From Hordeum vulgare subsp. vulgare (lineage: Eukaryota > Streptophyta > Magnoliopsida > Poales > Poaceae): a stretch of DNA of 64,000 nucleotides. Made by a program: the position numbers and the translations under genes. Positions 33,349 through 45,974 of this stretch are shown piece by piece (the first letter of the stretch is position 1; the number at the start of each line of letters is the position of its first letter). Location of the stretch: NCBI RefSeq assembly GCF_904849725.1, contig NC_058519.1, forward strand, positions 106,752,881 through 106,816,880. Direction: 5' to 3'. Below the pieces are notes generated by a model. That model searched no databases. It was not told the DNA's origin and was given only the letters and a program-made list of their open reading frames with translations.

Positions 33349-34156
33349 TATTGATTTGATCCTTGGTATGGACTGGTTGGCCATGAACAAGGCGTCGATT
33401 GATTGTGAAGCTAAAGAAGTGAAGCTAACTCACTCTTCGGAGGACGTGATTATCTTCGTGGCACGCGATGACACAATCCATCTATTTTCCTTGAATGAAA
33501 AGGGTGAGATTTCCCCAATATCGCAAGTCCCAGTGGTCTGCGAATATGAAGATGTGTTTCTAGAAGAACTGCCAGGAATGCCTCCACACCGAGAAGTTGA
33601 ATTCATTATTGAGCTTGAACCGGGTACTGAGCCTGTGTGCAAACGGCCGTACAAGTTGGGTCCAGAAGAGCTGAAGGAACTTAAGAGGCAACTCCATGAG
33701 TAGGAGCGTGTGGGGCTGATCAGACCAAGCTCTTCTCCTTGGGGCTGTGGAGTGCTGTTTGTCAAGAAGAAGGATGGCACAGACCGATTGTGTGTCGATT
33801 ACCGTCCATTGAACAAGAAGACAATCAGAAACAAGTATCCACTTCCTAACATTAATGAGTTGTTCGAGTAGTTGAAAGGGGCTAAGGTCTTCTCCAAGCT
33901 CGATCTCAGGATGGGCTATCATCAAATTCGCATTCGCGAAGAGGATATTCCAAAGACTGCTTTCAGGACAAGTTTTTGCTCGTATGAGTATAAGGTCATG
34001 TCTTTTGGTTTGGCAAATGCTCCACCGATATTTTGTCGAATGATGAACTACATATTCTCTCCGTTTAAGAATGAATTCGTCTTGTTGTATCTCGATGATA
34101 TTCTGGTCTTTTTGGAAACTGAGGAGGAGCATGAAGAACATCTCAGGCTGGTGCTT
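33311..34156 (+). pseudogene. Gypsy protease end and reverse transcriptase, first part (copy A)
   Basis: After the frameshift the frame continues through the protease C-terminus (ILGMDWLAMNKA) into RT with [24 protein letters not shown], and the catalytic [10 protein letters not shown] just before the insertion point. TAG codons at 33701-33703 and 33868-33870 stand where relatives have CAG or CAC. The frame is cut at 34156 by a solo LTR and continues at 35241. By these motifs and the later chromodomain it looks like a Tekay/Del-type chromovirus. Confidence 0.9.
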
Positions 34157-35235
34157 TGTCGGGGGGATAACCCCGGGGTAGGCTCATCAAGCCTATTCCT
34201 TCATTTCCGGCCCAAAGGACATGAACGTATGAAGATTCCCACGGCCCAAGTCTTCTGGCCGGCTAGGCATTGCCTGCCGGCTGGAGGACGAGGCAGACAC
34301 CTTTCTAGCCGGCCAGGCAACCCCTACAGGCTAGAACCCAGGCGACTTCCCCTTTAGAGCCGGCCTGGTCCCGCCAGCCGGACTGAGGAGGAGGCGGCCA
34401 CACTCAAGCTGGCTGGCCAAGCAAGCTAGCCGGCCGAGGATCACAAGTCACATCAGATCGTAGGTCAGGAAGAGACCTCGCGATTAAAGGTAGCTACACA
34501 TCAGCAAAGGTACAGGATCAGGGCGCCCGGCAGATACGAGCATTGGCGGCCATGCCACTGACCTACCCCGGCTCTGATCCATCACCTAGCATAGTGTCAG
34601 ACCGTCACACTCCCACTCCATTACTACACTCGGCGTGGGGAACAGTGGAGGCGGTCGTACTACCTGCCCATGAAGAATCTCGCGGGGCTACACTTGACGT
34701 GCAGCGCGTGCTCAGCATCAACCATAGGCGAGATCCCCATTGGCCAGTTGGCGGATCCTACAGGAAATCGAGACCATGCAGCCGGCGGGCCCCTCATCGA
34801 CAAGACAAGACCCTTGTGGTCCCCTGGCCAGCCGGCGAAGCAGCCAGTCGATTCCCACGCTTGTACCCTTTATCCATATTGTAGGCCAGCGGGTTCCTCT
34901 ACAAAAACCCCCGGTCGCCCCCCATGCAAAGGGGCCGATCCTTCACCAGTCATTCAACACACCACATTCACCAACCACATAGAGAGAGGTAGAGACGAGC
35001 CGGCTGCTCCCCTCTTCCTCCTCCCAACACAGCTCCAGGAGCGACATTGTACTTTGTTCCTATACATCAAACACTCCGGCAGGATTAGGGGTATTATCTC
35101 TACGGAGAGCCCTGAACCTGGGTACATCGTGCGTCCCATGCGTGTACCAACCTCGTTCCCAGCGCCCACCTTTGTCCCTTCGGTTCTCACCGACTTTAGC
35201 CTACCTATGGCATATGTTGTGAGTATTCACCGACA
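34157..35235 (+). mobile_element. 1.08 kb solo LTR of another family inside RT
   Basis: The element starts TGTCGGGGGGATAACCCCGG and ends ATTCACCGACA, with 6-bp inverted ends TGTCGG/CCGACA and a length of 1079 bp. The target duplication is tgctt (34152-34156) and tgatt (35236-35240), with one mismatch. The GC-rich start has a palindrome (gggataacccc). No coding domain was found. It is probably a gypsy-type solo LTR; I leave the family open. Confidence 0.85.
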
Positions 35236-35240
35236 TGATT

Positions 35241-37500
35241 GATAAGCTGAGAGAGCATAAGTTCTACGCCAAGTTTTCGAAATGTGAGTTCTGGTTGAAA
35301 GAAGTTGTCTACCTTGGGCACATCATCTCTTCCGAGGGCATCAAAGTTGATCTGTCAAAGGTGCAGGCCATTGTTGAGTGGGAGCCTCCGCAAAATGTGA
35401 AGCAGCTTCGAAGCTTTCTCGGGCTTGCAAGCTACTGTAGAAGATTTGTTGAGAACTTCTCCAAGATTGCTAAGCCTCTCTCAAGTCTTCTTCAGAAGGG
35501 TGTGAAGTATGTCTGGTCTCCAGAGTGTTAGTTGGCCTTCGACACACTCAAAGAGAAGCTCACCTCTACTCCAATCTTGGTTCCTCCTGATGACTCTAAA
35601 CCTTACCAAGTGTTCTACGACGCCTCTCTTCAAGGTCTTGGTGCAGTTCTGATGCAAGAGAAGAAAGTGGTAGCTTATACCTCGAGGTAGTTGAAGCCAA
35701 GTGAGAAGAATTATCCTGTGCATGATCTTGAGTTGGCGGCAGTGTTACATGCTCTGATGACTTGGAGACACCTCTTGTTGGAACGAAAGGTTGAAGTGTT
35801 CACCGATCACAAGAGTCTCAAGTACATCTTCACCCAGCCTAACCTCAATCTTCGGCACACTCCTTGGGTGGAAATGCTCCAAGATTTTAATGTGAGCATT
35901 GAGTACACTCCAGGCAAAGCTAATGTCGTGGCACATGCTTGGAGCAGGAAGGCTTACTGCAACAGTCTCATTCTAAAGCCTCTCCATCCTGACTTTGCGA
36001 ATCTTTCAGAAAGCTCAACCTTCAGTGAGTACCTCAGGGATTTCTTGGAAATCTTCAGATCTCTCCTACCTTGGAAGATCAGGTCCGAGCAGCGCAACTT
36101 CTTGATGCAATGGTGAAGAAAGTTAAGATTCGCTTGGCAAAGGGAGTTCCCAAATATAAGTGCTTCAGTGTTGATGCTAGAGACACGTTATTCTTTGAGG
36201 ATCGTCTTGTCATTCCGAAAGGTGATCTCAGAAAGGTGATCATGGAAGAAGCTCATAACTCTCTGCTCTCAATACATCCAGGAAGTTCCAAGATGTAGCA
36301 GGACTTGAAACAGACCTTCTTGTGGACTCGCATGAAGCGTGAGATTGCTCAGTTCATAAATGAATGTGATGTATGTAGAAGGGTGAAAACAGAGCATCAA
36401 CGTCCAGCAGGTCTTTTGCATCCATTGCCCATTCCCGAGTGGAGGTTCGACCATATTGAGATGGATTTCGTCACCGGATTTCTGAAGTCCAAAAAGGGCA
36501 ACGATGCCATCTTCGTCGTCATCGACAAGTTGAGTAAAGTGGCTCATTTTCTCCCAGACAAGGAATCAATCTCAGCAGCTCAGCTTCCAGAGCTGTACAC
36601 TTCCAAGATAGTATCTTTGCACAACGTGCCTATGTTGATTTCTTCGGCTCGTGGAAGTATCTTCACTTCCATGTTCTGGGACTCTTTTTAGTCTGCGATG
36701 GGTACGAAGATACGATTCAGCACAACTTTTCATCCTCAGACTAGTGGGCAAGTGGAGAGACTCAATCAGGTCCTTGAGGATATGCTGAGATCCAGTGTTA
36801 TCTCTTTTGGCATGAAGTGGGAAGACGGCCTACCTTTTGCCGAGTTCTCATATAACAACAGTTATCAAGCTAGTTCAGGCAAAGCTCCGTTTGATATTCT
36901 CTATGGCAGGAAGTGTCGTACCCCGCTCAACTGGTCCGAGACCGGCGAGCGTCAGATTCTTGGGAATGACTTGATAGAAGAAGTTGAAGAGATGTGTCGG
37001 GTCATTCGGGATAATCTCAGAGCAGCGCAGTCCCGTAGAAGAGGTACTATGATAGCAAGCATCGTGACATGTCTTATGACCTCGATGACTTCGTCTATCT
37101 CAAAGTGTCTCCTGTGAAGGGCACACAACGTTTTGGCATCAAAGGCAAGCTTGCTCCTTGTTTCGTTGGTCCTTTCAGAGTTGTTGGCAAGAGAGACGAC
37201 CTTGCGTATCAGCTTGAGCTCCCTTCAAACTTTGCAAATGTGCATGACGTGTTCCATGTCTCTCAGCTCTGGAGATGCTTCAAGACTCCCGAGCGCACAG
37301 TTCATCTTCAAGACATCGACCTTCAACCCGACCTATCCTATCGTGAACATCCAGTTGCGGTTCTCGAGGCGACTGAGCGCAAGACCCGCAACAAATCAAT
37401 CAAATTTCTTAAGGTGAAGTAGTCACACCATTCCGATAAATAGGCCACTTGGGAACGCGAGGATCAATTCCGTTCCGAATTCCTAGAGTTCTTTCAGTCC
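35241..37500 (+). pseudogene. Gypsy RT end, RNase H, integrase, chromodomain (copy A)
   Basis: The sequence resumes at [19 protein letters not shown], then RNase H ([28 protein letters not shown]), integrase ([21 protein letters not shown]) and the chromodomain. Stops: TAG at 35529, 35688, 36296, 36689 and 37420; frameshifts at about 36000 and 37040. The integrase second catalytic Asp is changed to Ala (SSARGSIF), as in copy L2. RNase H has Tyr in place of the Cys seen in C just before its Asp. The copy is long dead. Confidence 0.9.
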
Positions 37501-37540
37501 TAGATCTTGGGAAGAGATCTTTTTGTAGTGTGGGAGAGTT

Positions 37541-40379
37541 TGTAATGCCCCAGAGTGTAACTTGCCATATTTGGTACCTTCATGTATGTGGGTCCATCAT
37601 GTCATTGCCTTTTGAGATATATGCTTGTGTTATTTCATGTGATATTACCTTGCCTCCCCTTTGCATTCATGCATCCATATCATCCATGCCTTCTTTGTGT
37701 TTGTTGTTGTTGTGGATCCATGTATGTGGTTGTGATGTTGATGTGCTATGTGATGATGAAGTGTTGTATTTGAAAATTGAGTTGCAACTATGTTAGGTTT
37801 CAACTAGGTTTTAACCCCCCCCCCTTCTCTATTTCTCAAGCTCAAGTTTTACTTGCTCTAACCCTGGTTCATTTAGAGTGATTTGTGGTGGATGTGGTGC
37901 TAGGTCTTATGTGTTTTAATTCTATGTTTGAGAGGGGTAGATATTCACAAAACAGTTTATTTAATTCTTTTTTGTAAACATTTAAGTGCTCCAAAAATCA
38001 TCTTTTCATTCTATTTTCTTGGGTCATAATTCCCTTATGACCAGGGGCCTTTGTGTTTTCTTTTCTTGGGTCATAATTCCCTTGCGTGTCTGTTTTTATT
38101 TGTGTATGTTTTATTTTTAAACAGAAAAACCCATACCTGGCGCCTCCGAGTGGGCCTCCTCCTCCTCGCTGGCCCGGTAGCCCCTCGCGCGGTAGCCCGC
38201 TTCTGTTGACGTCGTCTTCTTCTTCCCCTTCCTTTCCGTAAGTCCATCAGAGAGAGCGCGCGACAGAGAGCCGACGTCGTGGCTCACGGACGTCGAGGTG
38301 GCCTTCCTCGCCCTCTATTTAATCCTTGGCGTGCATGCTCTGGGTAGGTTTCCTCCAAGCCGGCGCCACCTCCTTCCTCTTCTTCCTCCCTCTCCCTGGA
38401 TCCACAGTAGGCGGGCCGAGCTCCTCCTCCGCCATGGCCGATCCATGATGAGCTTGTCGTCGTTGTTGTCGGACACCTTCTTCCTCTCCAAGCAGTCCAA
38501 GAGCACGCGGGACCTCAGGAGAGTCCGTTCCCGCAGCTAATCATCGTCGATCGCCCCTGCTTCCACTACTTCCTCGTCGACCCCTTCCGCTCTGACGACC
38601 ACCTCCGCAACGGCTCCTTCCTTGGCGTCCCCTTCTTCCTCTCCGACAGGCATGCCCTCCTCGACCAATGGGTGAGCAGCAAGACTCCTCCCCTTCCCCT
38701 GTCAACAGATCACGCTTAGAGCCGTAGCAGCGCCGTTGTATTCTCTTTGTCGCCGGCGTCGGCGCGTGCTCGTGGAGCAGTAGCTGTAGGACATCTCGCG
38801 ATAAGTTTAGTGATGGAATGGGTTCATGGGAGTTCCCTCTTCCTCCCAGCGACGAGCCCGTGCTCAATTTGTAGTGGATCGCCGGCGGTGACCTTCCCCT
38901 GTTTCGGCCACCATCGGGCTGTAGCAGATCCACAGGGGTTGCTCAAAAGAGCAGAGTCCCCCTCTCTGTTAACAATCGAACGCGCAGCGCAGTGGTAGGT
39001 GGGGTTTTGCTTATCGGCAGGTCGTGGGTTCGAGCCCCCGCAACGCCCCTTTTTGGTGATTTGTTGTCGCGCACAGTAGCAGCAGAGGCAAACATACCTT
39101 GTTTGCCTTCCTCTATCTGTCGAGCTAGGAGCAGTACCATAGTGGTTGTGCCTGTGTGTGGTGTGCAGCAGGTTTGGGGTTCGATCCCCAAGCCACCCCT
39201 TTTTGTTTTGTTATTTTTCTTTATCTGATTTTTAGTTTGTTTGCTTGTTATTTGCTTTGGCAGCAATATTTTGTTGCCTAAGATATTTAAACTAGTAGGT
39301 TTTCCCCTTGCTTAGTTAGTGTGCATGTGTAGGGATTAGTGGTGCTAGTGTATGTATGTATGAGGTGTGTGCTTGTGTGGTGCAAGCACCCAATTGCTTG
39401 TGTAGGTGTATGTATTCATTTGTGTGTGTGTAGGTGTGCTTGTGCATATGTGCACTAGTGCATGTGTAGGAGTAGAGTGTGTTGTGTTGGCAAGCACACC
39501 CATGGGTGAGTGTGTGTTTGTTTAATGTATGTGAGTGTGAGCTCATAAGCATGTGTAGGTGCTAGTGTGTGTATGCTTGATATATGTATGTGTGTGTGTA
39601 TGTGTGTGTGTCACACACATGCCCAAGGCATGGTTTTGCCTTAGTGAGCACTTGTGTGCAAGCATGCATGTGTGTGTGTTAGAAACTAGCATGTGTAGGT
39701 GTGCGTGCTTGAGCACTTGTGATGCTAGCATGTATGTGTGTGTGGTGGTGTGCTAAGTCACATGAACATGAGGTCTACCCCTGATGTGCACCATTGGAGT
39801 GGTGAGTGTGTGCAAGTGCATGTGTAGGTGATCAACTAGTGAGTAACATATGTGATATGGCACTATTTGAGACTATGTGATTCCATGTAGTTTTTCATCT
39901 TAGCTTTGTGCCTATTTGTTCTATGCAAGTACCCAAGTATTATATATGTTTTTGGGGTAGAATCTTCCTAGGAATCCATTGGTGGAATCAGATTTCACTT
40001 TGGAACAATTTCTGGAAAAGTCATTTTCTGTTTGGATGCTTTGTTTAGAGCTTGGTGCCATGTGATGTGATGAGCCTAAGAGGATTATTCCTTGATGTGG
40101 CAGTAGTAGGTTTACCCCTCTACAGCATGGTGGTTTTGTTTTATGTTTAGGAGTTTATATGTGCAAGTTGTGCCTTGTCAAAGTAGGCATGTGGCTGAAA
40201 TTGTCAACTTGGTGAAAATCTGTGATTTTCACCAAGTCTGAGAACCTGCTGTTATTTTCTTCCCTTGTAGTTGTGGTTGCAAAAGTTCATGTGTTGGGAA
40301 TCAGCCCTTGCAATCAACTAGAGAGTAGGAGCTTCTGTGTTTCTCTAGCTCTCTGTCAATTTTCATGCACTTTCACTTC
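37541..40379 (+). mobile_element. Gypsy 3' LTR of copy A, truncated
   Basis: It starts TGTAATGCCCCAGAG right after a purine-rich tract (gtgtgggagagtt, 37528-37540). It includes the TATA-like box, both tRNA-like units (38984-39210) and the GT-rich tract. It breaks off at cactttcacttcg (about 40379), where LTR B continues for another 1.4 kb. Confidence 0.85.
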
Positions 40380-40494
40380 GTGTATAATACTAGAATTATA
40401 AGGCCATGCTCTGATACCTACTTGCCGAGGCCATCAACTTGTATTACAAAGATTTACAAGAATGAGCAAGAAGATAACTGCTCTGATACCAACT
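40380..40494. other. Junction between inverted gypsy copies
   Basis: About 100 bp of sequence not seen in the other copies lies between the broken LTR of A and the LTR of L2. On the minus strand it contains two primer-binding-site-like stretches: GGTATCAGAGCAG at about 40480-40492 next to the L2 LTR, and an imperfect one at about 40405-40418. Confidence 0.6.
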
Positions 40495-43400
40495 TGTGAC
40501 GTCTAAGATGCGGTCCTTTCCGATTTAGGGGGCGATGCCCCAAAATGAAAAGAAGCGCATCTATGCGTTTCGCAAGCAAGATAAACATAGCACATACATA
40601 ATTTAAGAATGACAAATAGGGAATCATTTGCCATCTTACATAGATAATATCAGAGTTTACATCCACACATTTATTCAGACAAGGTAGTTCCGCTACGGAC
40701 TACATAACATAAGAAAAAGGGTATGCTATGCCGCATGCTTGCCCACGATCATGACCACGGCCTCAGTCTTCTAGATAGTTCACGTACACGCGTAATATCA
40801 GAGTTTACATCCACACATTTATTCAGACAAGGTAGTTCCGCTACGGACTACATAACATAAGAAAAAGGGTATGCTATCCCGCATGCTTGCCCACGATCAT
40901 GACCACGGCCTCAGTCTTCTAGATAGTTCACGTACACGCGGTCGTTCTCCTCATCATACTGCCACGCCAGCTGCATGCCATCGGGATCACCTGTGTTGGG
41001 CGTACCTGTACCTGTTGGGGGGTTGAAGTAATATGTGAGCCACAGGGACTCAACAATCTATGACCTTGGTACCGAAACTAGTCAAGTTATTAGGTAAGGA
41101 AGGTTAAGTGTTTAGGTTGCAGCATCCTAAGCATTTATAGTGGCTATCTTACGAATACCAAAGTTATAGTTGTTGTGGTCTACGTGAGCGGTCGAAGACT
41201 AGTTGATCACTAAGTGATCCTCAACACCTACCTACGTCAAACATAACCCCACCGTATCCCGATCGAAGAGAGGTCTTCGAAGGGGACAGTCACGGTTATG
41301 TACACGGTTGGCAGTTTTATTAGAATTAGTTCAAGTTATCTATAACCGGGTGTTAACAAATAATCCATGTTGCCACAGAACCGTGGGCACAGCTTTCCAA
41401 AAGATTAAACCCTGCAGGGGTGCTCCAACTAGTCCATCGCAAACGGTCACGGGCCGCAAAGTAAACCTCTATCACGAATCTTGTGATCTCGTCGGATTCC
41501 TTAGAGGAAAACCTCAACTCTGGGGAGAACCAAAGATTCACCAGGATTCCTATACGCAAGATATATCGCTAAGGTAAGACAAGACTAGCAGGACCTCCCG
41601 TTTTGTCGACGACCCCGATAAGAGCCGCGTATCTCAGTCTCAGGACACGAGGGATGGGCGATGGTTACCACGCCAAAACACCGAGTTGCCCCGGGGAGCG
41701 TAATACGTTGCTCTCGGTTGGACCAACACTCTTGAGGAGCACTGGCCCGGGTTGTTGATTATTTCCTCGGGGTAGCTATTCCCTATGCAAATTATTATTA
41801 GGTGATTAAAAAATTAAAACCAATGTTGGGTCCTGCCGGACAAGTCTTAACACTACACGATTTATCAAGGGGGTCCCCATAACAACCCCGAACGTGTTAG
41901 GAGCGATTAGTTATGGAATCAAACACCGGTAGCCAGAAACTAAGGCGGCAATAACGGAACAATTCACCCGGCAAAAGGCTAGGCCTTCCGTCATTTACCA
42001 AGTATATAGGTGCATTAATTAAATAGCAGTTTAAAACATAATGATATCAATTCTCATGTTAACACATGAGACAGCTGGCACCTGCAACTAGCAACGCTAA
42101 CATTAGAAGCTGAGCATGCCTACTTAGCCAAACAACATTAGCTAGGAGGGGAAGGTGTTTGGGTTTCATGGCAATATGAGGAGGCAAGTATCAGGTGGTA
42201 GGCAGCGAGCATATGACGAAGGAAACGTGAATCTAAGCATAACAAAGCTAAAGACGGTATCAAGGTCACGGTCATCTTGCCTGTGATGTCTTCAGCTTGG
42301 AACTGCTCTTGTTCGTCCTGCATGTACTCTCCCGAATCCACGTACTCGCTCTATGATCCCGGAGCTACCCAAGATAATAATGACATCCAATGAACAACAA
42401 CACCACATGATGCAACAAACACATGATGCATGAGATGAGAATGAAGCATGCATCTCTAATCTAGTCACTTGCATATGCATGAGAAGAAAAGACAAACTTC
42501 TGGATAGAACTTCACTCTAAGCTATCTTGACATGCATGAAGATGGCATGAACAGGTGCATCATGAGAAAATGATGCAAAAACATATAAACAACATTGAGA
42601 ATAGAGCTACGGATCAACCGGAAATTACGAAACAAGAAATGGAGTCCTACGGATCAAATCTACCACAAGCACTCCCCAATGGCATACTTCTGGTATTACC
42701 AGGTTGCCACATGACCAAACAAACAAGTATAGGTGGGTTGGTTCAAAGAAACTCACCACACCACCAACTATGCACTCACAAGCTTCAAAACAACAAAACT
42801 ATGCATTCTGTCCTAAACAGCATCATAGCAGTTTGAGAGCAACATGCAAAGCACCTACAGCCACCCAAATGTGCCAAACAAGATATGTGGCAAAGGCTAT
42901 TCAAAATCTCTACAAGCATGAGCAAGAATATAATACAAAGGAATTACACACAGAAAGATCTACAAGTGCTAACTTGGACAAAAATAACAGATTTCAAGGA
43001 CTTAGTAAAAATCTTAGATTCTCACCAGCTGTTTATGCTCTGAAGCATTTTGACAGCCTCCAAAACAATATCTACATGAAGTGAAAGTGCATGACAATTG
43101 ACAGAGAGCTAGACAAACACAAAGCTCCAACTCTCTAGTTGATTGCAAGGACTGATTCCCAACACATGAACTTCTGCAACTACAACTACAAGGGAAGAAA
43201 ATAACATCAGTTTCTTAGACTTAGTGAAAATCACAGATTTTCACCAAGCTGGCAATTTCAGCCACATGCCTACTTTCACAAGGCACAACTTGCACATACA
43301 AACTCCTAAGCATAAAACAAAACCACCATGTTGTAGAGGGGTTCACCCACTACTGCCACATCAAGGAATCATCCTCTTAGGCTCATCACATCACATGGCA

Positions 43401-45942
43401 CCAAGCTCTAAACAAAGCATCAAAACAGAAAATGACTTTTCAAGAAAGTGTTCCAAAGTGAAATCTGATTCCACGAATGGATTCCTGGAAAGATTCTACC
43501 CCAAAAACATATATAATACTTTGGTACTTGTACAGAACAAATAGGCACAAAGCTAAGATGAAAAACTACATGGAATCACATAGTCTCAAATAGTGCCATA
43601 TCACATATGTTACTCACTAGTTGATCACCTACACATGCACTTGCACACACTCACCACTCCAATGGTGCACATGAGGGGTAGACCTCATGTTCATGTGCCT
43701 TAGCACACCACCACACACACATACATGCTAGCATCACAAGTGCTCAAGCACACACACCTACACATGCTAGTTTCTAACACACACACATGCATGCTTGCAC
43801 ACAATTGTTCACTATGCCAAAACCATGCCTTGGGCATGTGTGTGTCACACACACACATGCACACACACACAAACATACATCAAGCATACACACACTAGCA
43901 CCTACACATGCTTATGAGCTCACACTCACATACATTAAACATACACACACTCCCACATGGGTGTGATTGCAAACACAACACACTCTACTCCTACACATGC
44001 ACTAGTGCACATATGCACAAGCACACCTACACACACACACATGAATACATACACCTACACAAGCACTTGGGTGCTTGCACCACACAAGCACACACCTCAT
44101 ACATACATACACTAGCACCACTAATCCCTACACATGGACACTAATTAAGCAAGGGGAAAACCTACTAGTTTATATATCTTAGGCAACAAAATATTGCTGC
44201 CCAAGCAAAATATAAAGCAAACAAACAAAAATCAGCAAAAGAAAAATAACAAAACAAAAAGGGGTGGCTTGGGGATCGAACCCCAAACCTCCTCACACCA
44301 CACACACGCACAACCACTGTGCTACTGCTCCTGGCTCGATAGATAGAGGAAGGCAAACACGGTATGTTTGCCTCTACTGCTACTGTGCCCGAAAAAAAAT
44401 CACCAAAAAGGGGCGCTGCGGGGGCTCGAACCCACGACCTGCCAATAAGCAAAACCCCACCTACCACTGTGCTGCGCGATCGATTGTTAAAGGAGAGGGG
44501 GACTCTGCTCTTTTGAGCAACCCCTCTGGATCTGCTACAGCCCGACGGTGGCCGGAACAGGGGAAGGTCACCGCTGGCGATCCACTACAAATTGAGCACG
44601 GGCTCGTTGCTAGGAGGAAGAGGGAACTCCCATGAACCCATTCCATCACTAAACTCGCCGCGATATGTCCTACAGCTACTGCTCCATGAGCACGTGGCGG
44701 CACTGGCGACAGAGAGAATACAGTGGCGCTGCTACGGCTCTACACACGATTTGCTGATAGGGGAAGGGGGAGGAGTCTTGATACTCACCCACTGGTCGAG
44801 GAGGGCGCGCCTGTCGGAGAAGAAGAAGGGGACATCGAGGAAGGAGCCGTTGCGGAGGCGGTCGTCGGAGCGGAAGCGGTCGATGAGGAAGTAGTGGAAG
44901 CAGGGGCGATCGGCGACGATTAGCTGCGGGAACGGACTCCCCTGAGGTCCCACGTGCTCTTGGACTTCTTGGAGAGGAAGAAGGTGTACGACAACGATGG
45001 TGACCAGCTTATCACGGATAGGCCATGGCGGAGGAGGAGCTAAGCCTGCCTACTGTTGATCCAAGGAGAGGGAGGAGGAAGAGGAAGGAGGTGGCGTCGG
45101 CTTGGAGGAAACCTAGCCAAGGCACGCACGCCAAGGATTAAATAGAGCGCGAGGGAGGCCGCCTCGACGTCCATGAGCCACGGCGTCGGCTCTTTGTCTC
45201 GCGCTCTCTCTGACAAACTAACGGAAAGGAGGGGGAAGAAGAAGACGGCGTCAACAGGAGCGGGCTGCCGCACGAGGGGCTACTCGGCCATCGAGGAGGA
45301 GGAGGCCCACTCGGAGGAGCGAGGTAAGAAAGGAAAAACCCACTAGGGTTTTTCTATTTAAAAACAAAACAGAGACAAATAAAAACACACAAGCAACAGT
45401 GTTGACCCTAAAATAAAACAAAAATCCCCTGGTCATAAGGGAATTATGGCCCAATAAAATAAAATGAAAAGAGGATTTTTGCAGCACTTAAATATTTACA
45501 AAACAGAATTAAATAAACTGTTTTGTGAATATCTACCCGTCTCAAACATAGATTCAAAACACATAAGACCTAGCACCACATCCACCACAAATCACTCTAA
45601 ATGAGCTACATTTTTGAACCAGGGTTAGAGCAAGTAAAACTTGAGCTTGAGAAATAGAGAAGGGGGGTTTAAAACCTAGTTGAAACCTAACATAGTTGCA
45701 ACCCAATTTTCAAATACACCACTTCATCATCACATAGCACATCAACATCACAACCACATACATGGATCCACAACAACAACAAACACAAAGAAGGCATGGA
45801 TGATATGGATGCATGAATGCATAGGGGAGGCAAGGTAATATCACATGAAATAACACAAGCATATATCTCACAAGGCAATGACATGATGGACCCACATACA
45901 TGAAGGTACCAAATATGGCAAGTCACACTCTCGGGCATTGCA
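40495..45942 (-). mobile_element. Gypsy long LTR (copy L2), most complete
   Basis: On the minus strand it runs from TGCAATGCCCGAGAG (45942) to GACGTCACA (40495), 5448 bp including a 148-bp duplication. This is the best full-length model for the family's LTR, about 5.3 kb. It follows the L2 chromodomain, so it is a 3' LTR, but a primer binding site follows it as with L1. Confidence 0.85.
40645..40940. repeat. 148-bp tandem duplication in LTR L2
   Basis: 40645-40792 is repeated at 40793-40940 and nearly identical, so it arose recently compared with the LTR itself. Confidence 0.9.
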
Positions 45943-45974
45943 AACTCTCCCACACTACAAAAACATCTCGTCTC

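Noticed and set aside
34543..35242. Long frames inside the 1.08 kb solo LTR
   Set aside because: Several overlapping frames with no domain, in GC-rich LTR sequence.
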